A stretch of DNA of 64,000 bases, taken from assembly GCA_037132075.1 (NCBI GenBank), contig JBAXPV010000001.1, positions 62,001 to 126,000 on the forward strand, in the 5' to 3' direction. The first letter of the stretch is position 1, and each line of letters begins with the position of its first letter. Source of the stretch: JBAXPV01 sp037132075 (GTDB lineage Bacteria > Bacteroidota > Bacteroidia > Bacteroidales > CAIXZF01). Positions 9,327-19,134 of the stretch are shown here, piece after piece. The notes beneath the pieces were generated by a model. That model did not search any database. It was not told the origin of the DNA and worked only from the letters and a program-made list of their open reading frames with translations. Position numbers and translations under genes: made by a program.

Positions 9327-11960
9327 ATGGACATTCCCTCAAAATACGACCCGCAAATCACTGAATCTAAATGGTATGACTTCTGGATCAGCCAAGGCTT
9401 CTTTCAGTCAACGCCCGACGATCGTGAGCCCTATTGCGTGGTAATTCCTCCACCCAATGTCACCGGCGTTCTCCATATGGGCCATATGCTCAACAATACC
9501 ATTCAGGATGTACTGGTTCGCAGGGCAAGGATGCAGGGAAAAAACACCTTATGGGTGCCCGGCACCGACCATGCCTCTATTGCAACAGAAGCCAAAGTCG
9601 TTGACAAACTCCGTGCAGAAGGTATCGAGAAATCGACACTGAGCCGCGAAGAGTTTATGGCTCATGCCTGGGAATGGAAAGAGAAACATGGCGGCATCAT
9701 CTTAGAACAGCTGAAAAAGCTGGGGACTTCATGCGACTGGAGCAGGACCCGCTTCACCATGGATGAGAAGATGTATGAGCAAGTGATCGCAGTATTCATT
9801 GACCTTTACAACAAAGGCCTGATCTACAAAGGCGTTCGTATGGTCAACTGGGACCCGAAAGCTTTGACCGCCATTTCTGATGAAGAAGTGAATTATGTAG
9901 AGCTTCAATCGAAACTGTACCATGTCCGTTATAAAATTGAAGGCAGTGATGACGAATGGGTGACCATTGCGACAACCCGCCCAGAGACGATCCTCGGCGA
10001 CACTGCTGTATGTGTGCATCCGGATGACCCTCGCTATGCCAGGGTTCGTGGAAAACGAGTACTGGTCCCGCTGATTAACCGCTCTGTTCCTATGATCGAA
10101 GACGAATATGTCGACATGGAATTTGGCACCGGGGCCCTTAAAATCACACCGGCTCACGACATCAACGATTATACCATCGGAAACAAATATCATCTTCCCA
10201 CCATCGACACCTTTAATCCTGACGGAACGATGTCGGAAGCAGCACAGCTGTATATTGGAGAAGATCGTTTCGTGGTCAGAGAAAAGATTGTCAAAGACCT
10301 GGAAGCTGCAGGAAATCTGGTGAAGATCGAAGACTATATGAACAAAGTAGGGTATTCTGAACGAACACATGTTCCGATTGAGCCAAGACTCTCCATGCAG
10401 TGGTTCCTCCGCATCACAGAACTGGCTGCGCCTGCGCTTGAAGTGGTTATGGATGACACGGTTAAGTTCCATCCTGCCAAGTTTAAAAACACCTACCGTC
10501 ACTGGATGGAAAATGTGAAAGACTGGTGTATCTCGCGTCAGCTATGGTGGGGACAACGTATCCCTGCATACTACCTCCCAAATGGAGAGATTATCGTGGC
10601 AAAGAGTGCCGAGCAAGCCCTGGAGATGGCGCACAGCCGCTTCCCTGGCAGAAACTTTACAGCATCCGACCTCCGCCAGGACGAAGACGTACTTGACACC
10701 TGGTTTTCCTCTTGGCTCTGGCCGATTTCGGTATTCAACGGTATCCTTGAACCAGATAATGAAGACATCAACTACTACTACCCGACCAATGACCTGGTCA
10801 CTGCGCCGGAGATACTATTCTTTTGGGTAGCGCGTATGATCATGGCCGGACTGGAATACCGAAAAGAGATTCCTTTCAAAAATGTTTACCTGACCGGTAT
10901 CGTACGTGATCGCCAGGGACGCAAGATGTCGAAATCATTAGGCAATTCACCGGATCCGCTGGATCTCATTGACCAATTTGGCGCCGATGGCGTTCGCGTT
11001 GGCATGCTCCTCACCTCCCCTGCCGGCAATGACTTGCCTTTCGAAGAAGTCCTCTGTGAGCAGGGACGTAACTTCAGCAACAAAATATGGAATGCCCTGA
11101 GGCTCGTCAAAGGATTTGAAGTCAGCGAAACTATTCCCCAACCAGATGCTGCAAAAGCAGGTTCCGACTGGTTCGAAAGCCGGCTCAACCAGGTTTTGGA
11201 GATCATCGAAGATCATTACTCAAAATACCGCCTGTCAGACGCACTTATGGCCGTTTACAAACTCGTTTGGGATGACTTCTGCTCCTGGTACCTGGAAATC
11301 ATCAAACCAGCTTATCAGCAGCCCATCGACAAAAAGACCTATGACGAAGTACTCGGATATTTTGAAAAGATCATGCAAGTTGTGCATCCTTTCATGCCAT
11401 TTATCACAGAAGAGATCTGGCATCATTTGCAGGAGAGAAAAGAAGGCGTCAGCATCATGAACACACTGATGCCAAAGGCCGGAACAATAAACGAGGACTT
11501 GCTGAACGGCTTTGAAATCTGTCGTGATGTCATCATCAGTGTCCGTGCCATTCGCAAAGACAAGAATATCCCGATGAAAGAAACAATTAAGCTTTTCGTC
11601 AGGAAAAACAACGAGAGTCCGGATCTTACTTTTGACCCTATTGTGATGAAGCTTAACAATATTGATGAGCTTACTTATGTCACTGAAAAAGTAGAAGGCG
11701 CCTTGTCCTTTGTGCAGAAATCCACCGAATTTTACATTCCTGTTGGCGACACCATCGACATAGAAGCAGAAATTGCCAAGCTGAAAGAAGAGCTAAGCTA
11801 TACACAAGGATTTTTGAACTCAGTGCAAAAAAAACTCAGCAATGAACGCTTTGTTGCAGGTGCACCTCAGGAAGTTGTGAACGTAGAGTTACAGAAAAAG
11901 GCCGATGCTGAAGCGAAGATCCAGGTTTTGGCAAGCCAGATAGCCACGCTGAAAGGCTAA
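9327..11960 (+). CDS. valS: valine--tRNA ligase
   Basis: This 877-residue class Ia aminoacyl-tRNA synthetase charges tRNA-Val in the cytoplasm. The N-terminus ([18 protein letters not shown]) is typical of ValRS. The HIGH-type motif is HMGHMLNN (about residue 50) and the KMSKS motif is [12 protein letters not shown] (about 535). Between them lies the CP1 editing domain with the [10 protein letters not shown] motif. The C-terminal coiled coil characteristic of ValRS is present (about 805-875, rich in Lys, Glu and Leu). Length and domain order are complete. It stands alone on the plus strand and converges with the histidine kinase gene 12 bp away. Confidence 0.97.
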   Translation: MDIPSKYDPQITESKWYDFWISQGFFQSTPDDREPYCVVIPPPNVTGVLHMGHMLNNTIQDVLVRRARMQGKNTLWVPGTDHASIATEAKVVDKLRAEGIEKSTLSREEFMAHAWEWKEKHGGIILEQLKKLGTSCDWSRTRFTMDEKMYEQVIAVFIDLYNKGLIYKGVRMVNWDPKALTAISDEEVNYVELQSKLYHVRYKIEGSDDEWVTIATTRPETILGDTAVCVHPDDPRYARVRGKRVLVPLINRSVPMIEDEYVDMEFGTGALKITPAHDINDYTIGNKYHLPTIDTFNPDGTMSEAAQLYIGEDRFVVREKIVKDLEAAGNLVKIEDYMNKVGYSERTHVPIEPRLSMQWFLRITELAAPALEVVMDDTVKFHPAKFKNTYRHWMENVKDWCISRQLWWGQRIPAYYLPNGEIIVAKSAEQALEMAHSRFPGRNFTASDLRQDEDVLDTWFSSWLWPISVFNGILEPDNEDINYYYPTNDLVTAPEILFFWVARMIMAGLEYRKEIPFKNVYLTGIVRDRQGRKMSKSLGNSPDPLDLIDQFGADGVRVGMLLTSPAGNDLPFEEVLCEQGRNFSNKIWNALRLVKGFEVSETIPQPDAAKAGSDWFESRLNQVLEIIEDHYSKYRLSDALMAVYKLVWDDFCSWYLEIIKPAYQQPIDKKTYDEVLGYFEKIMQVVHPFMPFITEEIWHHLQERKEGVSIMNTLMPKAGTINEDLLNGFEICRDVIISVRAIRKDKNIPMKETIKLFVRKNNESPDLTFDPIVMKLNNIDELTYVTEKVEGALSFVQKSTEFYIPVGDTIDIEAEIAKLKEELSYTQGFLNSVQKKLSNERFVAGAPQEVVNVELQKKADAEAKIQVLASQIATLKG

Positions 11961-11972
11961 TCTTGATATAGA

Positions 11973-14567
11973 TTATGTGACTTCTTCTGCTTTGACATTG
12001 TAGGGTAAGGTGAAATAAAATGTTGAACCAACACCTACTTCACTATTTACCCATATTTTGCCACCGAGCATCTCCACATAAGCCTTTGCTATACTTAAGC
12101 CAAGACCGGCTCCCTGCCTGGCTTGTAAATCTTCAATATCTGCCTGGACAAAACGCTCAAAAATAGCTTCCTGTCTTTCTTTCTTTATTCCTATACCTGT
12201 GTCTTTTATAAAAAACTCAAGTGCCAGTTCTTTTTTGCGATATCCAAATTCAATGAAACCTGTGTCTGTGTATTTAATGGCATTCTTGACAAGATTCGTA
12301 AGAATCAAATACACCTTATCAGTGTCTGTGACTACACTTGCATTTTTATCCTGTAAACCGTTTTTGAAAGAAAGAGTTAAGCTTTTCTTGTCCGCCTCCG
12401 GCTTTAAGAAGTTAAATACATTTTCAATATTCTCGTTGATATTAGTCTCTAGAAAATGAATACTTACCAGCCCGGATTCTATTCTTGAGATATCCACAAT
12501 TTCATGGAGAATATTGAGCATTCTATTGCTACTCTGTTGAATTAATGTGATATACTCTTTTTGGTCTTCACTGGTAAGGCCCGGTTCACTGAGCAAATCT
12601 GAAAACCCGAGAATACCATTCATTGGTGTTCGGATTTCATGACTCATATTCGCAAGAAAAGCAGATTTGAGCCTATCGCTTTCTTCTGCCTTTTCTTTGG
12701 CAATTGTTAAATCAACATTAAGCGATTTCAGATTTTCATTTTGACTGATCAATTGATTTTGCAACTTTCTTGTTTCTGTCATATCGCTAGAAATCACAAT
12801 GATACGATGAACGCGTCCCTGAATGTTCTTAACAGGTATCAGCTGTGTAAAAAAAGTCTTGGTGAAATCCTGAAAAGTGATCTCTTCCTCATATAGAATC
12901 AATTTTTCTTCACGAACACATCGTTCATAATTTTGTTTAAACTGATTGTATAAATCCGGGGGAATACAATCGTCAATGTATTTGTTTCGATAATATTCAA
13001 TATCCCCAATCAATTTGGCTTCAGTGGCATTAAAATCGAGAACTTTAAACCGTCCATCTTCAGTTACTTCATAGATGGACATAATGTCAAACGTATTATC
13101 AAAAATTTGTTTGTACTTCTCTTCGCTCTCTTTTAAAGCTATTTCCGCCTGCCTGCGCTCGGTGATATCCTGATGGAACGCAAAAAAATACTGATTTCCT
13201 GCGATTGTTACCAAGCTTACAGTATCACTGAGAACAAAGCTGTGGCCATCTTTATGGTAATGCTCAACCTCAAATCGCACTGTCTCACCTGCAAAAATGC
13301 CCTGCATAATGAGTTCTCGCCCCTCAAACGAAGCGTCACCGAGGACATCCAGGTCTTTAATGTCCATGTTTCTCATCTCGTCGACCGTATAGCCATGCAT
13401 TTGAGCAAAGGACTGGTTGAGTTCAGCTATTTTCCCATCCATCGTTAACAAGATGAGTCCTTCATTTGCCTGGTCGAACAAAATGCGATAGCGTTGTTCA
13501 CTACTCTTCATTTTGTCTTCAGCCAGTTTGCGCTCGGTAATATCAGTATTAAACCCATACCAGGTGATACTGCCATCCGGCAATTTCTCAGGTGTGGATC
13601 TGGAAAAAATCCATTGAATTGACTTAGCCGGGATCTGCACTCTGAACTCACAGCTAAAGGGAGTCAAATGCTTCGCGGAAAACTCTATATCGCTTATCAC
13701 TCTTTCAGCATCTTCAGGGAAAATCACACTGCTAATGGGGCTAAAGTCATCAAGAACATCTTCCGGAGAACAACCAAATATATTTTTAATTCCTTCTGAA
13801 GCGATAGGAACACAATAAGTTCCATCGGGTCTTCTTGTAAATTGGAATATCAAATCGGGGACATGTGCTGAAAGCTTTCTGAACTCGATGTCTTTTAGCC
13901 GAATCTTTTCCTCCGCCCTCTTTCGCCTTAATGATACTGAAGCGATCGAAATGAAGTTCTTCATTATATGCATCTGCGGATCAGGCTTATCTGCAGGCAT
14001 CCCAAGCAGGGAAGTGCCGTAAAGTTTCCCCTCAATGAGATAGGCTATTCCAATAAACCTGTCAACCTTAAACAAGGCCTGAATGGCTGCTGCCAAGGGA
14101 CGCGGAATGGTTCCAAAACTCACCTCGTATAAGGTTTTCCGAACTTCAAAGTCTTTTTTGGATAAATACGCGTACATCTCATCGCTGACTTCCGAACGGA
14201 CTGTCTTCCCCTTCCCTCTTACCATACCAACAAATTTCTGAAGAAGGCCAGGCTCCATCTCCATATGTTTGGTGATTAAGGTCCGGCTGATCGGGTCATA
14301 ATCTGAAAACATAGCCATAGTGGCACCTGAAAATTCCTTGATATGCTTATTGATTATGGCATGAATATCCTCTTCAGGGGATAACATCGACAATTCGATA
14401 GAAAATTGATTAACTTTTGATAAACCGTCGTACAATATGGTTGATTCCTCATCGATTTGCCTTCGCATACTGATGACTTTTTCGAGGGATTCCCTTAAGG
14501 AATTGTTCTCTTGTGACAATCCCTGCAATTCAACAATTAGATCTTCTTTGGTTTTATCAGTTGTCAT
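11973..14567 (-). CDS. PAS-domain sensor histidine kinase, soluble
   Basis: This 864-residue two-component sensor has no membrane segment, so it should sense cytoplasmic or diffusible signals. Order: short N-terminal coiled coil (1-40), GAF-like domain (about 45-215), three PAS/PAC units (about 225-345, 355-475 and 485-600, each ending near an ITERK- or DMTE-type PAC end), a coiled-coil linker, HisKA with the phospho-acceptor His in SHEIRTPMNG (about 645), and HATPase_c with N box NLVKNAIKYT, G1 DTGIGI and G2 GAGLGLSIAK. There is no receiver domain and no response-regulator gene nearby, so the partner is elsewhere. It starts 31 bp after the FISUMP gene and may be the last gene of the 16.5-12.0 kb transcript. 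Confidence 0.9.
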   Translation of the reverse strand: MTTDKTKEDLIVELQGLSQENNSLRESLEKVISMRRQIDEESTILYDGLSKVNQFSIELSMLSPEEDIHAIINKHIKEFSGATMAMFSDYDPISRTLITKHMEMEPGLLQKFVGMVRGKGKTVRSEVSDEMYAYLSKKDFEVRKTLYEVSFGTIPRPLAAAIQALFKVDRFIGIAYLIEGKLYGTSLLGMPADKPDPQMHIMKNFISIASVSLRRKRAEEKIRLKDIEFRKLSAHVPDLIFQFTRRPDGTYCVPIASEGIKNIFGCSPEDVLDDFSPISSVIFPEDAERVISDIEFSAKHLTPFSCEFRVQIPAKSIQWIFSRSTPEKLPDGSITWYGFNTDITERKLAEDKMKSSEQRYRILFDQANEGLILLTMDGKIAELNQSFAQMHGYTVDEMRNMDIKDLDVLGDASFEGRELIMQGIFAGETVRFEVEHYHKDGHSFVLSDTVSLVTIAGNQYFFAFHQDITERRQAEIALKESEEKYKQIFDNTFDIMSIYEVTEDGRFKVLDFNATEAKLIGDIEYYRNKYIDDCIPPDLYNQFKQNYERCVREEKLILYEEEITFQDFTKTFFTQLIPVKNIQGRVHRIIVISSDMTETRKLQNQLISQNENLKSLNVDLTIAKEKAEESDRLKSAFLANMSHEIRTPMNGILGFSDLLSEPGLTSEDQKEYITLIQQSSNRMLNILHEIVDISRIESGLVSIHFLETNINENIENVFNFLKPEADKKSLTLSFKNGLQDKNASVVTDTDKVYLILTNLVKNAIKYTDTGFIEFGYRKKELALEFFIKDTGIGIKKERQEAIFERFVQADIEDLQARQGAGLGLSIAKAYVEMLGGKIWVNSEVGVGSTFYFTLPYNVKAEEVT

Positions 14568-14598
14568 AATATTCCTAATAAAAGCTGAATGTTGATAA

Positions 14599-15567
14599 TT
14601 AATCCTTTACGCATCTCACTGAGAAACCGTACTGCTTATGAAAGTTTGCACGATTGACACTGGTGGTATTATAATCAAGGTAGCGGTACCAGGAATAATC
14701 AGGATTATAGGCGCTGCTGGTCCACAGGAAAGCATCAAATCCTATATTGATAAAACTGCCATCGGTATATTCTCTACGGCCAGCCGGGAAGGCTGTAAAC
14801 CCAATTTCGTTGGTGGCGCCCGTATTGGGCGTTTTCCAATGGGCAATGCCTGATTCCTTCATCTTCCCGCCACAAGTGGCATCCCCGCCGAGAAAAGTTG
14901 ACAATGATGTGTAATCAGCATCCGTTGCTACATGCCAACCCTCCGGAGCCAGGTTTTTATTGCTCGAAACCGCAAACCAATTGTATAGCCTGCCCATCGT
15001 GGCTATGGTATCTTTGTCCTTAATATTCTGATAATTACAATACGCATCAGCATTCAGGTTTTTCCAGGCGGTATTGTCCCTGACCTCAGGAATAGAATCT
15101 CCGTTGCGATATCGTGTTGTACAAAGATTTTGTGCCATCCAGGTCTGTGTGCCAATGACGATGGTTTTGTAGACATTTCCGTCAATGTCGATCAGGGTCC
15201 CATAGGTGGCCGTCGGATTAAAGTTCGCAAAACTCTGACCGGCAGGAAGAACATTGATCAAAACATCTTTGCTCACAGCATTGTATGTTCCACCATCAGT
15301 TGGAATAAAATTAACTGACAGTTTCTGATTTGCGCCCACTGGCAGCACACTGCCTATTGCTGGTTTGTAAACAAAAGTACCCGGAACATCAGCAGTGGCA
15401 TTGTACTGGATGACACTCAGCATGGTACCATAATTGATATCGGCGGGATTAGCCCAAGTGATTATCGGATTTTTTTTATTGTTTTCGTCTTTTTTGCAGG
15501 CGCTTAACATGATGCTTAGCGCAACAACAAAAAATAATGGCAAAGCGATTTTTTTTAGAATTCTCAT
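14599..15567 (-). CDS. FISUMP-domain lipoprotein
   Basis: This 322-residue protein has a lipoprotein signal (lipobox LSAC at about residues 21-24, then Lys/Asp/Asn-rich residues), so it is probably lipidated and exposed. The middle contains one Ig-like repeat (about 35-110). The C-terminal two thirds is the Fibrobacter succinogenes major paralogous (FISUMP) domain, recognised by DIDGNVYKTIVIGTQTWMAQ, GRLYNWFAV, EGWHVATDADY and the closing FSVRCVKD. This C-type-lectin-like fold is common in Bacteroidota surface proteins; its ligand is not known. It lies 33 bp after the GH16 gene and 31 bp before the histidine kinase gene, suggesting co-transcription. Confidence 0.85.
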   Translation of the reverse strand: MRILKKIALPLFFVVALSIMLSACKKDENNKKNPIITWANPADINYGTMLSVIQYNATADVPGTFVYKPAIGSVLPVGANQKLSVNFIPTDGGTYNAVSKDVLINVLPAGQSFANFNPTATYGTLIDIDGNVYKTIVIGTQTWMAQNLCTTRYRNGDSIPEVRDNTAWKNLNADAYCNYQNIKDKDTIATMGRLYNWFAVSSNKNLAPEGWHVATDADYTSLSTFLGGDATCGGKMKESGIAHWKTPNTGATNEIGFTAFPAGRREYTDGSFINIGFDAFLWTSSAYNPDYSWYRYLDYNTTSVNRANFHKQYGFSVRCVKD

Positions 15568-15600
15568 TCAGGAGGCTTTGTTAATGTGCATTTAAAAACT

Positions 15601-16317
15601 TTAATGTTGAATCCAATCGTAACAGGCATATTTGTCGGCAGAATCTACCTTCCCATTCATCCAGGACGGCCACCAGGTATTGGCCATCAAATACATTGGA
15701 TGCGTTGGAAACACAGACTGGCTGGTCATTGTATCTTTTACGAGTCCGTCAACTACACAGGATATTTTATTCTGGTCAAAATCGACACGATATTCATGAT
15801 AGCTGCTGCTTGGATCAAAGGTCAGAAAAAAATGGATTGTATAAACAGGATCGTGATTAATCTGACTAATTTCATATTTCCATAGGGTGAAATCGACCCG
15901 CCTGCTACCATCATTCCAAATTTCAATATCAATTTCATCACCATAATCAACACCCTGGTACGAAAATAATGTAGTCAGGGTACCTGGCAATGAAGGGCAT
16001 TTTATACGGGCGCTAAAGCTCCCATTCTTTAAATCATATGGAATCAAGCTTGACAATTCGGCACCATCCTTGGTATTGGCAGGAATTCTCATGCCAAGCG
16101 CACCATTTCCAACACTCACATTTCCGGGAAAGAACCACCCATTGGAAGGGCTTCCAGGAGTCGCATGATTGGGCTTATTCCAGAGGGACGTGTCAAAACT
16201 GTTAAACTCATCCCTGAAAATATAGGTTGCCGGAGCATTATTCTCCTTAGTACACGCAGTTAGTATGCATAAATGCAGTACAAATAAAGTTGCAAGTAAT
16301 TTAAATGGTCCCTTCAT
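15601..16317 (-). CDS. GH16 family glycoside hydrolase lipoprotein
   Basis: From ATG 16317 the protein has 238 residues with a lipoprotein signal (MKGPFKLLATLF, lipobox LTAC). The rest is a concanavalin-type beta-sandwich of GH16. The catalytic motif E-I-D-I-E is intact (GDEIDIEIWN, about residue 125 of this form), with nucleophile and acid/base Glu both present. GH16 enzymes cut beta-1,3 or beta-1,4 glucans or galactans; the exact substrate cannot be read here. A longer frame reaching 16371 exists but would put the lipoprotein signal inside the protein, so I prefer 16317. Its start overlaps the end of the DUF2442 gene by 17 bp, suggesting translational coupling. It lacks the SusC/SusD partners of a full utilization locus. 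Confidence 0.82.
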   Translation of the reverse strand: MKGPFKLLATLFVLHLCILTACTKENNAPATYIFRDEFNSFDTSLWNKPNHATPGSPSNGWFFPGNVSVGNGALGMRIPANTKDGAELSSLIPYDLKNGSFSARIKCPSLPGTLTTLFSYQGVDYGDEIDIEIWNDGSRRVDFTLWKYEISQINHDPVYTIHFFLTFDPSSSYHEYRVDFDQNKISCVVDGLVKDTMTSQSVFPTHPMYLMANTWWPSWMNGKVDSADKYACYDWIQH

Positions 16318-16543
16318 GCAAATCCCAGATGGGAAAACACATCTCATAATCATTCCAGATGATATCGCCATATTCTATTGAGAACTTTTGAAAAAGCTGT
16401 TTATCAAGATATTTCCTGGTTATTGGATTTCTTGCATTCAAAAGAAAACCAGAGAAATCAATTGATTTTTCAAAGCCATCAGAGAAATAGAATCCAATTA
16501 CATATTCACCTTTATATTCTGCCTTTTCGATAGAAATAACCAT
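16301..16543 (-). CDS. DUF2442 domain protein
   Basis: This 80-residue cytoplasmic protein matches the DUF2442 pattern: VISIEKAEYKGEYVIGFYFSDGFEKSIDF at the N-terminus (a strand followed by F-x-D-G), a middle FLLNARNPI, and the closing F-S-I-E-Y-G-D-I-I-W. DUF2442 genes are often found beside DUF4160 genes in toxin-antitoxin-like pairs, but no DUF4160 partner is visible here, so it may be an orphan or may have lost its partner. It overlaps the start of the GH16 gene. A well-formed promoter lies about 100 bp upstream. Function unknown. Confidence 0.7.
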   Translation of the reverse strand: MVISIEKAEYKGEYVIGFYFSDGFEKSIDFSGFLLNARNPITRKYLDKQLFQKFSIEYGDIIWNDYEMCFPIWDLHEGTI

Positions 16544-16646
16544 AGATCATTTTTTTAGTTATTTTCTCTGGAGATATTTCAATATTGTAAACAAAGAAAT
16601 CAAACCTAAATATTCGTAAAGCTTGAGCATTTTCGTATTGTTTATA

Positions 16647-16676
16647 CAAAGATAATGAATTTTTACGCCCTATCAA
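16647..16676 (-). promoter_or_regulatory. Bacteroidota-type promoter, minus strand
   Basis: On the minus strand TTG (16676-16674), a 19-bp spacer and TATCTTTG (16654-16647) match the consensus exactly. It points toward the DUF2442, GH16, FISUMP and kinase genes. A second -7-like element, TAGGTTTG, lies at 16608-16601. Confidence 0.65.
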
Positions 16677-16677
16677 G

Positions 16678-17757
16678 TTAATCACTAAATACCTGAATCG
16701 CCGGAACCGCCTGGTTGTTGAAATCCCATAAGGCCTGATTTTCATAACTGGAACCATTGGTGGCCTGATTGCCTTTGAACGCAATCCATTCTCCGCCCCA
16801 ATAACAAAATCCAAGACCTTTGGGGGTATCCGTTATTATGGCTTTAATCCTTTGAAGATAATTCTTCTGACCCTGCGGGTTTGCAGGAAACTCAGATAAA
16901 ATCTGGCTTGTATCCCCAATGATATTGTTTGTCCAGTCATTCCATCCGAGGGTAAAAGGATATGAAGTTTCAGCAATGAGGATATCCTTATTGAATTGAG
17001 TCCCAATAATATTAAGCTGTGCCTGCAAAGAATCAAGATTTTTACCATGCCAAAGCGGATAATAGGACAAGCCAATGATGTCGTAATCCAGTTCGTTCAT
17101 TTTTGTAAAGAAAGGATTTGCATTCTGATATCCCGCATAGTGCAGGATAATTTTTGAGGTGCCGGAACAATCTCTCACTGCTTTAATGCCTTGCTCCAGT
17201 AAGCCAAACATTTGATCAGGATTGTTATAACTCCCGTCAGGCCACAAAAAACCGTTGTTTATTTCATTCCCGATTTGGATGTAATCCGGATTCATTTCCA
17301 AAACGACTTTCTTTGTATAAGCATAAACACTGTCTTTCAGCTGATTATAAGACGCATTGATCCAGGCACCCGGCTTTTGCTGATATCCTGGATCGGCCCA
17401 GGTATCGGAATAATGAACGCTTAGCCAAACTTTCATCCCCCTCTGGTGGATCTCATTGGACATGCTTTTCACTTCTTCAAAACCAGAATGTCCGTCTGAG
17501 GGATTGTTCCACAGTCGCAGCCGGATCGTATTCACACCTGCATTTTTCAGCGTAACCAACATATCCTCAGGCTGACCGTTCATATTCTTCGTCAGGATAT
17601 TAGCCGATCTGATTTCGGGCAAGAAAGACAGGTCACAGGCTTTGATCATTTGAGTCTGAACAGGCTGATCAACAACACTTTCCTGCTTATGACAAGCAAA
17701 TAAAAATACAGCGAAAATGATTAAAAATCTGTGCAACGACTTACTGTTCGAAGACAT
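16678..17757 (-). CDS. GH53 arabinogalactan endo-beta-1,4-galactanase lipoprotein
   Basis: This 359-residue protein has a lipoprotein-type signal ending FACHK. The (beta/alpha)8 barrel is GH53: the start reads DLSFLPEI, followed by NAGVNTIRLRLWNNPSDG and VHYSDTWADPG, all typical of the family. The acid/base Glu is in QIGNEINNGFLWP (about residue 168) and the nucleophile Glu in LIAETSYPFT (about 265). It should cut beta-1,4-galactan chains of type I arabinogalactan at the cell surface or in the periplasm. It overlaps the DUF4159 gene start side by 17 bp, so it lies in the same minus-strand unit. It is near a GH16 gene, but no SusC/D or transporter genes are present. Confidence 0.88.
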   Translation of the reverse strand: MSSNSKSLHRFLIIFAVFLFACHKQESVVDQPVQTQMIKACDLSFLPEIRSANILTKNMNGQPEDMLVTLKNAGVNTIRLRLWNNPSDGHSGFEEVKSMSNEIHQRGMKVWLSVHYSDTWADPGYQQKPGAWINASYNQLKDSVYAYTKKVVLEMNPDYIQIGNEINNGFLWPDGSYNNPDQMFGLLEQGIKAVRDCSGTSKIILHYAGYQNANPFFTKMNELDYDIIGLSYYPLWHGKNLDSLQAQLNIIGTQFNKDILIAETSYPFTLGWNDWTNNIIGDTSQILSEFPANPQGQKNYLQRIKAIITDTPKGLGFCYWGGEWIAFKGNQATNGSSYENQALWDFNNQAVPAIQVFSD

Positions 17758-18403
17758 ATTGTATCAGGTTAGCTCCCATCTGTAGAGCTTTCATTCGGGT
17801 TTCCGGACTGTCTTTGTGGACATCAGGGTCTTCCCATCCGTCACCAAGATCACATTCATAGGAGTAAAAAACGATAAGCCTGCCCTGCCAAATCAGGCCA
17901 AAACCCTGGGGAGGCAAGCCGTCATGCTCATGGATCTTCGGAAGTCCGTTTTTAAAAGGGAACTTTTGATGGTAAATGGGATGATCAAAGGGCAACTCTA
18001 CCAGATCCAGTTCAGGAAAGAGCTTTTTTAATTGCGGACGAATAAATTTATCCATCCCATAATTGTCGTCAATATGGAGAAACCCCCCGCCAATGAGGTA
18101 ATTCCGAAGGTTTTCACGATCCTGGTCGTTGAAAACGACATTTCCATGACCGGTCATGTGAACAAAAGGATAGTTGAACAACTCATGACTGCCAACCTCA
18201 ACTTCAGAGACATCTTCATCAATCGTAGTTCCCAGGTTCTGGTTACAAAATTTAACCAGGTTTCCCAAAGAAGTAGGATTGGCATACCAATCTCCCCCAC
18301 CCTGGTACTTCAGGAGGGCAATCTGAACTTTAGGCACTTCACCGGCTTTTGCGCCGACAGAGAGCACAATGGCAAAGAGTATCGGGAAAAATCTATTCTT
18401 CAT
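17741..18403 (-). CDS. DUF4159 domain protein, exported
   Basis: This 220-residue protein with a signal peptide (cleavage near residue 20, AKAG) matches DUF4159: VQIALLKYQGGGDWYANPTSL at the start, VHMTGHGNVVF, GGGFLHIDDNYGMD, and near the end RLIVFYSYECDLGDGWEDP. The fold resembles the glutamine-amidotransferase-like domains in the same broad group, but no catalytic Cys triad is evident. In Bacteroidota such proteins are often near MoxR/BatA-type gene clusters; here it lies between rsmE (3 bp) and the GH53 gene (overlap). Role unknown. Confidence 0.8.
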   Translation of the reverse strand: MKNRFFPILFAIVLSVGAKAGEVPKVQIALLKYQGGGDWYANPTSLGNLVKFCNQNLGTTIDEDVSEVEVGSHELFNYPFVHMTGHGNVVFNDQDRENLRNYLIGGGFLHIDDNYGMDKFIRPQLKKLFPELDLVELPFDHPIYHQKFPFKNGLPKIHEHDGLPPQGFGLIWQGRLIVFYSYECDLGDGWEDPDVHKDSPETRMKALQMGANLIQYVFEQ

Positions 18404-18405
18404 AT

Positions 18406-19125
18406 TCAGATTTCAAAAGCATTCATAACATTCAGGATGCTGCAAGCTGCAACACCCGCTGTTTCAGTTCTTAAGCGGTTAGGCCCTAGATTTACAGGCA
18501 CATAGGACAACGAACGAGCCAATGCCACTTCTTTGTCTGAGAAATCACCCTCCGGGCCGATCAAAACCACGGCATTGCAGCCTTTGTGGTAAACATGAGC
18601 CAGATGCTCCTCTTTCCCTGTACCGCACCAGCCAATGAACTTCTCCATGCTATTTTCAGCTTTTACAAACTTGTCCAAATGTATGGCTTCATGCAAGACC
18701 GGAAGCCAGCTTTGTTCGCTTTGTTTCATCGCGGCCAGCAGGATCTTATGACATCGCTCTGCCTTAACAATACGGCGTTCCGAATGTTCACAAATCAAGG
18801 GCGTGATCTCCTCGATGCCCAGTTCTGTTGCCTTTTCCAGGAACCACTCAAAACGATCGATACTTTTTGTCGGGGCAATGGCAATATGGATACGAAAAGG
18901 CCGTGGCGACACCGTTTCTGTTTCAACGACACTCACGGCGCAATCGTGTTTACTGAGCAGAATGATCTCTGAAAGCCCTCTGCATCCTTTGCCATCAGTG
19001 AGAATAAGCCGATCCCCTACCTTCATCCGTAAAACCTTCAGCGCATGATACGCCTCTTCCGTCTCCAGCGCAAGCGTAGCACCTTTAGCTATTGTTCCAC
19101 TCGTATAAAATAAGGGTATTGACAT
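18406..19125 (-). CDS. rsmE: 16S rRNA (uracil(1498)-N3)-methyltransferase RsmE
   Basis: This 239-residue SPOUT methyltransferase is expected to methylate N3 of U1498 in 16S rRNA using S-adenosylmethionine. The N-terminal PUA-like domain (about 1-70, with HALKVLRMKVGD) is followed by the trefoil-knot domain. Knot motifs VVLIGPEGDFSDKEV and LGPNRLRTETAGVAA near the C-terminus are diagnostic. Length is normal for the family. It starts 9 bp after the dehydrogenase gene ends and is followed after 2 bp by the DUF4159 gene, so it is embedded in the minus-strand transcript. Confidence 0.95.
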   Translation of the reverse strand: MSIPLFYTSGTIAKGATLALETEEAYHALKVLRMKVGDRLILTDGKGCRGLSEIILLSKHDCAVSVVETETVSPRPFRIHIAIAPTKSIDRFEWFLEKATELGIEEITPLICEHSERRIVKAERCHKILLAAMKQSEQSWLPVLHEAIHLDKFVKAENSMEKFIGWCGTGKEEHLAHVYHKGCNAVVLIGPEGDFSDKEVALARSLSYVPVNLGPNRLRTETAGVAACSILNVMNAFEI

Positions 19126-19134
19126 CTGCCTGAA

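Noticed and set aside
16512..16814. 100-residue minus-strand ORF upstream of DUF2442
   Set aside because: It mostly lies within the GH53 gene's shadow and promoter region, has no family features, and would overlap the better-supported DUF2442 start and promoter.
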